DNA of 64,000 nucleotides. Source: Galaxea fascicularis (taxonomy: Eukaryota > Cnidaria > Anthozoa > Scleractinia > Euphylliidae). The notes below the pieces were generated by a model, which was not told the origin of the DNA, did not search any database, and worked only from the letters and a program-made list of their open reading frames with translations. A program made the position numbers and the translations under genes. Positions within the stretch are counted from its first letter, which is position 1; each line of letters opens with the position of its first letter. Below, in pieces: positions 57,101-64,000 of this stretch. The stretch is taken from NCBI GenBank assembly GCA_948470475.1, contig OX419335.1, forward strand, positions 27,591,191 through 27,655,190, given 5' to 3'.

Positions 57101-58914
57101 ACTTTGACTTCAGTGCATCCATCAGCTTGTGCCGCCAAGTCTCTGGCAAAAGGATTTGTACTTGGTAAGCTAACACTAGGAAATGTTAATGGTTTTACTA
57201 TGCAATTTGTGCTTGATACTGTAGCTCCATCTGTGACAGCAGATAATGCTTTATCAAGTTCTGATGATGGCACCCACTCTGGCAATCCTTCAGTTTTGTT
57301 TCCTTCTGAAGGTTTTTCCTCCATCAGAGAGCTGGTACCAACAAAAGCATCTGTCCTGGAAGGGCTTTCCTCTCCACCATTGTCATCATTATGACCAGAT
57401 ACCTCAGCTGCATTTAGTGATGGTAGGACATCATGCGAATTGCTCTGCAATAAAAATTCTTTAGAACCACCTTGACAAGATGAGGTAGAAGCATCTCTTT
57501 TTATCTGCTCAAAAATAGCATTTTTGGTTACCTTGTCAATACCAGGAGATGCAAGAGGCAAAATGATGGGCACAGATGCTTTGGCTTCTCCCTGTTCCAC
57601 AACAGCTACATCACCATTACTGCTTGACAACATGACAGGTTGAAGGACAAGAACAGGTTGTTCCTCATGCAAGACAACCTGTGGCTGGTAGTAAAAGGGA
57701 AGTTTAGAAGAGCCTTGGTCCTTCATTGCTAGGATACTGGTCAGGTCTTTACGGTTTGGTGGTTTCAAGGTTTGATCTTTGGCCAGCTGGTCTTGTGTGA
57801 GCTTTTCATCAGGTTCTGAAGAGGTTTGAGTGCCCTTTGACAATGACAAGGACATGCTGTCCATGACTTGTGGCCCTTTTACTGTCTGTTCTTCACTGAC
57901 TTTGGAAATCAGTGCATCACTGTCATCAGTGAGTGCTTTATCATTCTCCCAACTTTGAGTCATAGACGACAAATTTTCATCATCATTGTTTCGTATACTG
58001 TGTGTTGTTGTCTCAGATTGTGTGGCTATAGCATTAGTTGGAGCCACTATATCAGACAATTCACTTGCTTCTGAAGCCACTTCAGAATGCGAAGAAGACT
58101 TCGCCATTTGATCATCTTCAGATGATGAATCATAATCAAATGCATGACGAGTAGGATAACACTTTCCTGTTTCTGTCGACTCAAAGAGAAGATTTGTGAG
58201 TGAATCAACTTGAAGCGAACGTGTTTCCTCAATCTTAGAATCAACTCCAGAAGGAAGACCTTCTGAGCTCTCTTTGCTGTCTCCATCTTCTATTTCAGAA
58301 CAAGTATCCTCAGCTTTATCTGTCAACAGCTCAGGCAATTTCTCATCTTCACTTGAACTTACATTGCCAAGTGTATCACCTGTACAGTTCTTCTCAACAG
58401 CAGGAAGGTGACCCACTCTTGTCTCAGCTTCATTTGATAGTTGACTCCCAACAAGTGTGTTTGTACCTGTATCAAAACATTTATCTTCTCTGTCTTCAGA
58501 CTCATTTGGCAGTTCATTTGTCCCAGTGTCAGATACATTTTTTACGTCTTCTTCTCTATTTAAATCACCATTGGTCACTTCAGCCTCATTTTCATTAAGA
58601 TCCTCACCATTGACAGAGTTTCCAAGTACTTCAGGTGTAGAGATTTCCATGTCATCATTCTTGTTAATATGATTACCACAAGCCAAAGCCACTTTGCCTT
58701 GTGTCTCCACAAATGGTTTCTCATCAAAATCTGGTTTGTTTGATTTTGATAACACCTTCAAAATAGCATTGCATTCTTCTTTGGATGCATTTTTCATGGC
58801 TGCCATGAGCTTCTTGGCAAGTTCAGCTGTCTGTGGGGATATATCCTGTGCTAAAGTTTGAAGAACATCCAAAGTGTGGGAGCTTGATGGAATTTCTGGT
58901 ACTTCATCAGCCAT
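39163..58914 (-). CDS. ZFYVE9: FYVE zinc finger protein, ZFYVE9/ZFYVE16 (SARA/endofin) orthologue
   Basis: Fourteen exons, 1738 aa, all phases consistent: 58914-56611, 54302-54189, 52597-52498, 50589-49414, 48795-48730, 47917-47747, 46409-46312, 45710-45581, 44785-44679, 44204-44109, 43827-43665, 42094-42020, 40261-39783, 39300-39163. SARA/endofin sit on early endosomes by binding PI3P and recruit SMADs to TGF-beta/BMP receptors. Exon 1 is an acidic, Ser/Thr-rich, disordered 768 residues with two NPF motifs ([18 protein letters not shown]) that could bind EH domains. Exons 2-3 hold the FYVE finger. Exon 4 is a Pro/Gln/Val/Ser-rich linker of about 392 residues where the SMAD-binding region would lie; RTITW fits the RVxF PP1-binding pattern. 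Exons 5-14 match the conserved C-terminal domain ([53 protein letters not shown]). The exon 10 donor is the least certain. One gene probably represents both vertebrate paralogues. Confidence 0.9.
41209..41262. repeat. Microsatellite (ATT)n with ATTC interruptions
   Basis: ATT repeats regularly interrupted by ATTC, in the ZFYVE9/16 intron. Confidence 0.9.
41311..41456. repeat. MITE-like inverted repeat, 146 bp
   Basis: Outer arms CAATTATTGGAT and ATCCAATAATTG; inner arms ATGATAGCGATAATTATCAA and its complement; then GTTGTGTTATC and GATAACACAAAC. Strong palindrome with a GCCGAAGCCGAAGGC centre. Confidence 0.85.
41585..41827. repeat. Near-perfect 243-bp hairpin with almost no loop
   Basis: Two arms of about 120 bp are reverse complements with roughly six mismatches. 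Shared blocks include GGTATGACGTAAGAGAAACA, AGCTGCGTGCTTAT and GGTGACACCAATGTATAATA. The centre of symmetry is near 41706 with a loop of about 4 bases. In the ZFYVE9/16 intron. Confidence 0.92.
45237..45423 (+). pseudogene. Possible small-protein gene fragment in a ZFYVE9/16 intron
   Basis: A plus-strand frame reads [15 protein letters not shown] and [20 protein letters not shown] to a stop at 45421-45423 but lacks an ATG in frame; the ATG at 45267 opens another frame. This looks protein-like (Cys cluster, then a beta-rich segment) but I cannot name a family, and chance is not excluded. Confidence 0.2.
45867..45883 (+). other. Potential G-quadruplex
   Basis: GGGAGGGTGGGGCAGGG: four G-runs with loops of 1, 1 and 2 bases, within a longer G-rich tract (45838-45892). 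On the non-template side of the minus-strand gene this is C-rich; intron 7 of ZFYVE9/16. Confidence 0.6.
46055..46178. repeat. Small palindromic element, TTCA(G/T)ACGTCGAA family
   Basis: The left arm CGGTTCATACGTCGAATTTC and the complement of AGTTCGACGTTTGAACCGAG pair over about 45 bp, followed by CATGTGCC and GGCACATG. Same family as the cluster at 2069-2500. Confidence 0.75.
46473..46699. repeat. Inverted-repeat element, 227 bp
   Basis: Arms of about 50 bp: GGAGCTTAAGCACGC at the left end, the exact complement at the right, and GAGACGCGAACGGCAACCGG inside. Flanks TAATAC and CTATTA extend the symmetry. Intron 6 of ZFYVE9/16. Confidence 0.85.
46800..47440 (+). mobile_element. 5'-truncated non-LTR (LINE) relic
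   Basis: [20 protein letters not shown] (46818 onward) and, in other frames, [15 protein letters not shown] resemble the C-terminal part of Jockey/CR1-like reverse transcriptases (YxxLxYPxLxYGxxxWxN; xWNxLPxxIR). It ends in an AAAATG/AAATG microsatellite tail at 47404-47440. Several stops and frameshifts. Sense strand is opposite to the host gene. Confidence 0.7.
48005..48365. repeat. Interspersed repeat with internal AAAGGGGTAC words
   Basis: Contains repeated short words (AAAGGGGTAC at about 48060, 48228 and 48259; GGTATA..AAAGG) and end segments that are roughly complementary (TATACGGGGAGG and CCTCTCCGTATA). Intron 5 of ZFYVE9/16. Confidence 0.55.
49125..49260 (+). mobile_element. Possible highly diverged SINE
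   Basis: GGCGCAACGTGGCCGAGGCTGGATTCCTGGG and TTCTCTAGTTTTCCC loosely follow the head and body of the tRNA-SINE seen at 28771, but the B box is lost. Weak. Confidence 0.25.
50991..51370 (+). repeat. 380-bp dispersed element, copy 1
   Basis: Begins TTAAAGTAATAAAAAACGCG and ends CTTCCAACATTTTATAA. It contains an internal palindrome (GTTATATAAGCACGCGGGAA and near-complement). It is about 97% identical by eye to the inverted copy at 61299-61678. Its 75-aa open frame is shared by both copies because they are nearly identical, not because it is a gene. Intron 3 of ZFYVE9/16. Confidence 0.9.
52114..52260. repeat. Small inverted repeat, AATTCAGGTAAAAAA ends
   Basis: Left TTCAATTCAGGTAAAAAAAA and right complement of TTTTTTACCTGAATTTGAC. 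Non-coding centre. Intron 3 of ZFYVE9/16. Confidence 0.65.
52840..52935. repeat. G-rich minisatellite-like tract
   Basis: Irregular repeats of the type (T/A)AACAGGGGGA with GGGAGGGG runs. Intron 2 of ZFYVE9/16. Confidence 0.65.
53020..53400. repeat. MITE-like element, 381 bp
   Basis: Ends TTTAGGGTCTCTTTAAACAA and the complement of TTGTGTAAAGAGGCCCTTA form imperfect inverted repeats of about 30 bp, each followed by CCCGGGTT. Further ACCCGGG words occur inside. Intron 2 of ZFYVE9/16. Confidence 0.75.
53515..53885. repeat. Interspersed repeat with TTCAAGGACTTT words
   Basis: The words CAAGGACTTTTCAGGGACTT, CAAGGACTTTCAAGGACCAG and ATTCAAGGGTTTTCAAG occur at both ends of the stretch. This suggests a repeat with degenerate subterminal motifs. 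Intron 2 of ZFYVE9/16. Confidence 0.45.
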
Positions 58915-59632
58915 GATGTTTACATGTATCGTGATGTACTGTTAAATTTATACAAAGTTCTACAAAGATGCATTTACTGTAATAAATTGTTCAGTTCTCT
59001 AACACGGCCACCTAAAAGCAAATATAATAACAAAACAGTAAAATAACCATTAATTTTAAAACAATAGACTATTTTTTTTGTGAAGACACATATTCAATAA
59101 CCTTTAAAGGGGTTACTGGCTCTCATTTAAAGTCTTGCCCCATATCAGAATGAGGAAAACCCAACGCGGAAGTTAAGACTGGTTATGAATTGTTCCAATA
59201 TCAGCTGATTTTTAATTTCCTGGGCTTATTCAGAGACAGTACCACACAGCACGAGATACAGCTTGTTCAGTTGATAAACTAATAAAAAGATACATTTAAC
59301 TGGCTGCAACATGCAACAGACGGCTTTATCAGTTAACTAAACGTAATCGCTAGCTAAGTGGCTTTGTTGTTGATTAGGACTTTAGACAAAGTTCAGCTGA
59401 TCTTAAAACACACCATTGTTCGGATTTTTCAGAAAAAACGAAAACGTTCCACGCAGTATGAAAATTGACAATGCTTTTTACAAATCGTGGAAATCATGCG
59501 AACATAAAAAAGAATGTTTTCAAAGGGCTCTGTGAATAATAATAGTTATTTCAAGCAAAAAGGTGACGAACGATCAAATAATTAAATGTACAATGCTCAC
59601 TCATTTGCACATACTAATTAAGTACAGTTGTG

Positions 59633-59803
59633 ATGGAGGAGAACAAACTAAACAGCAAAGATATCGGGTTGAACAGGATTGCTCCTGTTGAAATGCACGA
59701 GCTTTGCAAGAGCCAGCTTGCTATGGAATTAAATGATCTCAGATCGATTGATTGTGTTCTTCGCATATCTGCTCCAAAGCAGTCATAAAGACGACTTTAG
59801 TTA
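59633..59803 (+). CDS. Candidate 56-aa small protein
   Basis: ATG with a favourable context (G at -3, G at +4) to TAA. The product starts MEENKLNSKDIGLNRIAP, is charged and helix-prone, with MHELCKSQLAMELNDLRSID in the middle and HKDDFS at the end. No family recognised; no signal peptide or membrane segment. It lies about 0.7 kb upstream of the ZFYVE9/16 start codon on the opposite strand. It could be a real small ORF, a first exon of a plus-strand gene, or chance. Confidence 0.25.
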
Positions 59804-61298
59804 ATTTTCTACCTTGGAGATAACAGAGAGCTGCGTAGTGAGCATGGAACCCCATAACGTTATTGATTACCTGAAGTCCTCAGTAATCTTTGGTCACTTT
59901 TGCAGTCCTCTCCTTATGTCTAGTCCGCCATATTTGATTTCTGTGGAAACAAATATTCAGCCTACCGTGTAGGGTAGGGCGGGTGGTTAATTGTGGTGTG
60001 AGGGTGAAAGGACCTGAGGGACGAATGGATAAATGAAAGGAAAAAAGGATGAATATTTCTTTCCCAAACCATTGTACATTCTCAGACGTGGTTTGATGCT
60101 ACATGTACCCTGCTTTGAATATTGATGAATATAACTTGACCAAACTAGAGTAGCATCAAACCATGACTGATTGCATACCTGGTTGTAGTGAGAACCTGAA
60201 CACACCTTTAGCTCATGGGAACATTCCGCTATTTCTTCTCATTAGGTCTATAGCGGGCATGGGATGCCACGAGGGCCGAGAGCCGGCAAAAACGCAAGTG
60301 CAGAGGAAAGGGAAAAGAAGCTTTTTATTCTTATTTGAACAACTTTACTGTTCGTTAGGATAAGTGGTTTGATTGCGCACGGTCTAGGAAGAACGTTTTA
60401 TTACGATAGTGAAACGTTTATCTGGTAAAACTGATCATGCAACATGCATATGAGAGCTGTTAAAAGGGTTTGAAACCCTCCTGACTGATCACGAGTTTTA
60501 TTTCCACTGGGACTTAAACGAATCTTCAAGGACAACAATGACTAAGTCTAACCTGCAGACTGCCCGTCGGGTTATTTTGTGAAGCAACACTGATTTGGTT
60601 CCAGGCTCCAGGATATCAGAATTTCGAGATTTTTTGTCTCGTCGGCACAAGCCACGCCCGGGAGCCACGCAAACAGAAGACAATTTCAATATACTTGTGC
60701 TTGCCTCTTTGATTCGGTTTATGCTTAATACCGGCTTGCCTCGAGTCTGCCTATGCTCACAGTGGAATGAGGGCTGTGGTTACGCTTAGCGCGCGTCTCT
60801 TTCTAACACAATTTCACGTGTTCTATGAGTACTTCTTGATACAGAGTTCTAAAATTGGCACCTTTGGTACTAATGGCAGATAGAGGTTTGACACTAGAGG
60901 GCGATGTTTAAGTAAACGTATATCAAGACCGGCCATGATTGGCGTCGTCGATTTATTGCTGACGTGGTAGGCGGAGATCATCTGATCAATGACGCTATTT
61001 TTATTATTACGTATAACAAAGCATACTTACAACACTTTTCAGCTCTTTACAGCAAGTATACTTTTACAAATCGTTTCTAGCACTCTCCATCAGTCGATAA
61101 CACGATATTGATATCAAGCAAATTCCAAATCAGTAAATTTTCTTGACAAAGTAGGTTGCCAAAGCAACAACATGACACGTAAAAAATGCCCCTAACTTTA
61201 GCTGTAAGTGATGAAAACTCAAAAACAGACTTGATGACCTCCGTTTTTTTAATGGTGAACTGCAGTTTGTTTGTCTATATGATACACTTTATAAGTTT

Positions 61299-61678
61299 TT
61301 ATAAAATGTTGGAAGAGTTACGCGCGCTGTGATTGGTCGAATCGAGTTCATTATATCCCGATAAAGCACGCGCTCTACGTCACACGCGTGCTCTGTTAAG
61401 TTATAATGCACGCTGCCTACGTCACAAGCTCGTGCGCGAGCAAATAGGTATGAAAGCTCGCTTAAATCTCCGGGACATTTTATAAAAGAAATAAAAAACT
61501 TGTTCCTCGTACATTGTTGAGTTATATAAGCACTTGGGAATTTTTAAGAACACTCGAGAAGTGCCAGAAGCACTCGCCTTCGGCTCGTGCTTCTCTAGGC
61601 ACTTCTCTCGTGTTCTTAAAAATTCCCGCGTGCTTATATAACTCAACAATGCACTTGGCGCGTTTTTTATTACTTTAA
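61299..61678 (-). repeat. 380-bp dispersed element, copy 2 (inverted)
   Basis: Reverse complement of 50991-51370, same length and ends, about ten differences by eye. Lies upstream of ZFYVE9/16, so together the two copies form a 10-kb-spaced inverted pair flanking the gene's first three exons. Confidence 0.9.
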
Positions 61679-62079
61679 AAACACTCTTAGTAAAGGATTC
61701 AGAGGCTCCTTGAATTTTCAAAAACGTAAGGTAGACATTTTCCCTCTTTGACTGAACATGATGTTTAGATTTCTATCATAGTTAAAAAACAAATACTTTC
61801 AACATACCAAAAAACCAAACCGCATCCTACGCAGCTGCCCGTACCCGCACAGTTAGGGAAATTGGATGGCTGCTATTCTCAACTAGTAAGGTTGGACGAT
61901 GTACCTAATGCACGTCGTTACTTTTGAAATCACTCAGCCTTTTCCACGTTTGCTATGATGCCGCTACATCGTCTACATCCCATTAGTTCATAGTTTTTAG
62001 CCTATTTTTTTCTTTGTGGACGTGGCAAAAGCGAAAGTACTTGTTTACGAATAACATTATTTGTTATGATATACACTGA

Positions 62080-62085
62080 TTTATT
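62080..62085 (-). promoter_or_regulatory. Candidate poly(A) signal for the repeat-protein gene
   Basis: TTTATT on the plus strand, AATAAA on the gene strand, about 245 bases after the stop codon. Confidence 0.35.
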
Positions 62086-62330
62086 AAAAGCCTACATACG
62101 AACGAACCGCCCCTTCTAGAGATAGCCCAACCAGAAAAGAACGCAAGCTCCACTGTCTCAAAACAAAAAAAAGGCTGCTTCATTTTTGAGCAGAACTAAA
62201 CTAATAGATTATATACTTAACCAATGCACTTTAAATCTGTAAACAAAACCACGTTTGTCTATATTGACTCATATGGAGGCTGGACCCAATGTGCTGTCGC
62301 TGGGGCGGCAGCTGAGTAGAATGGTGGCTT

Positions 62331-63811
62331 TCAGTTGTTCGCAAACCATTTCTGGCCAACTTTGTCACTGGTATGCCCACGGTCTACATGCACACCAACG
62401 GTCCAGCGGGACATTTCTCGCAAGCCAGTTGAGGACACAATTGTAAACCACCAGTAGGCGTTGGGTTGGATCTTCACCTCGTGTGGACTGGATGCCGACA
62501 TCATGCTGACATGACTCACAGCTTGGGCAGCCACATGGTTACCATCTGGAGACACTGCCAGGTTTTGAGCTTTGTATGCGTATCCTACAACTTTATCTCC
62601 CTGCACACAGCGTACATCTGCTCCGGCTTTGACGGCCTGCACCAGGGTACTTCGACTTCCACTCAGGACATTTCCCGATTGGTCATTTGATAACACTTCC
62701 TGCCATGGTCTGGTGTCAACAAACCACTTCACCATCACCTTGTCAGTAGAGTCACCTCGGTGCTTGTGTTCTCCCACATTGTACCTCGTTGCACGAACCG
62801 TTCCTGTGGTGGAAACCATCAACCAATACCAGTAAGCATCATTCTGAAATCCGGTCAAACTACTCTTGCTGACATGTTTGAGTGCCTGGGCAGTCACGTG
62901 ACCTTTGCGCACGGACAGATTGTCAGCCTCTGCAGTGTAGTAATTCCACGTGGGGATCTGGAAACGAACACGATGGCCAGACAACAACGCTGACGTCAGC
63001 AATTCGAGTGATCCCGACAACTGAGTTCCGTTGGCATCATGGGAAAACACTTCCCTCCAGCAGCTATCTGCAAACCACTCCATTGCCACTCTATCTTGGG
63101 TATGGCCCCGTGATTGATGAGACCCTACTGTCCACCGTGACATGTCACGCAATCCTTGCGTAGTCACAATAGTGAACCACCAATAGGCATTGTTTTGAAA
63201 TTGAATGAGGTTGCCACTTCTACTTAGGCTTATGTGGTCTAAGCTTTGTCCAGAAACGAACTTGGGATTATTGTTGTTAATTGCAACGTTCTGGATGGGG
63301 AAGGAAGACCTCTTGTCACTAACACATCGGATTTCTTGACCTTTTTTAACCCTGCTTTCCAGGTCGTTTAAGTCACCCTGAACCTTAGTGCCATCAGCTA
63401 GGTGTGAGTACGATGGCAATGGTAGCAACGCTGTGGTCTGAACGTACCACTTGATTTCTGTCTTCTGACTGTTGGTGCCGCGATGAGAATTTGAGCCCAC
63501 GTTGTATCTGGTCATCTGCATTGTTCCATCAGTTGACACAATCACCCACCACCAGTAAGCATTATTCTGAAACCTGTCCCAGGAAGCTTTGCTGACATGT
63601 TGAAGCAGCTGCGCGAAGACGTTACCAGCATGTACCTGCAGGTTATCAGCCTCCGTGCTGTAACCCTGGTTACCAATCACAACGCGGACACGTGCTCCAG
63701 ATAACATGGCAGATATCAGACCATATTTCCACCCTGCTATCGCATTTCCGTTTGCATCGTGGTGGTACGCCAGCTGCCATGGTAATGAACATGGATTGCA
63801 TGTTGTGTTGC
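62331..63811 (-). CDS. Protein of four tandem YWWF-type repeats, last exon
   Basis: One large exon (acceptor TTTCAAAG|GC, phase 1) of about 493 codons to a stop at 62331. Upstream exons are not seen, so the 5' end is missing. Four units of about 120 residues follow each other: A1 (about 63811-63433), B1 (63432-63065), A2 (63064-62716), B2 (62715-62331). All share FQNNAYWWFxIVxTxG, then SR(Y/W)xVGxHxxRG, D.V and (K/E)WF. A units add SHDANG near the start and TEADNL, AQ.L.HVSK in the middle; B units add ..GLR(D/E)MSRWTVG. B1 pairs better with B2, and A1 with A2, than A with B. I cannot name the family. Sparse cysteines, many aromatics and the regular module suggest a beta-rich binding domain; function unknown. 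No transmembrane segment lies inside the exon. Confidence 0.75.
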
Positions 63812-64000
63812 CTTTGAAAAGAAAATTAAGAGGGGCGTCAGTTGTAACAAGGCAATAATAGCACACTGAAAAAGAACTTTCATTTCTTTTTATTCGGGCC
63901 CTAAGGCCTTGAATAAGAATGCTCAGGTAAATTAAGGCATACACGTGTAAAGAGAGATATAAATAGGGCTACAAAAGTGCGGATTTCCATACATTTCTTT

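Larger units (their letters stand above)
58915..62330. other. Intergenic region upstream of ZFYVE9/16
   Basis: Contains the ZFYVE9/16 5' flank, a 56-codon ORF at 59633-59803 and the second copy of the 380-bp repeat. No other exon is supported. Confidence 0.4.

Overview
This is a eukaryotic, AT-rich, intron-containing genomic window. The gene content (cnidarian-style VWA+PAN extracellular protein, lineage-specific class A GPCR, one ZFYVE9/16 gene) and the dense short palindromic elements, tRNA-derived SINEs and DIRS, Penelope and LINE relics suggest an anthozoan, most likely a stony coral. That placement is by eye, with no database search.

Layout. 1-4.7 kb: 3' part of a plus-strand secreted or adhesive gene (VWA domain on three phase-1 exons plus a PAN exon). 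6.0-8.2 kb: a two-exon minus-strand gene for an unrecognised, mostly disordered 580-aa protein. 11.7-27.3 kb: three paralogous genes of the CLN3/battenin family, two on the minus strand and one on the plus strand, sharing one phase-1 intron. 27.7-33.2 kb: a retroelement island with a Penelope-like fragment, a tRNA-SINE and a decayed DIRS-like element (reverse transcriptase, RNase H, tyrosine recombinase) that itself carries a small inverted-repeat element with an 8-bp target duplication. 33.9-35.1 kb: an intronless rhodopsin-class GPCR reading frame broken by one TGA. 35-39 kb: only repeats seen. 39.2-58.9 kb: a 14-exon minus-strand ZFYVE9/ZFYVE16 (SARA/endofin) gene whose exon phases all close and give a predicted 1738-aa protein. 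59-62 kb: mostly intergenic with one short ORF. 62.3-63.8 kb: a large exon of a minus-strand gene for a four-repeat protein (A-B-A-B) that I cannot assign to a named family; its 5' end lies outside the window.

There is no operon logic here. Functional links are loose: battenin-family proteins and ZFYVE9/16 both act on the endosome-lysosome system, but nothing in the sequence shows co-regulation. Splice sites were placed by hand from GT/GC-AG signals, phase agreement and family similarity, and still need transcript support. The most notable items are the CLN3 cluster (with a GC-AG intron in one copy), the A-B-A-B repeat protein, the GPCR with a single in-frame TGA, the nested element in the DIRS relic, and several near-perfect long hairpins.
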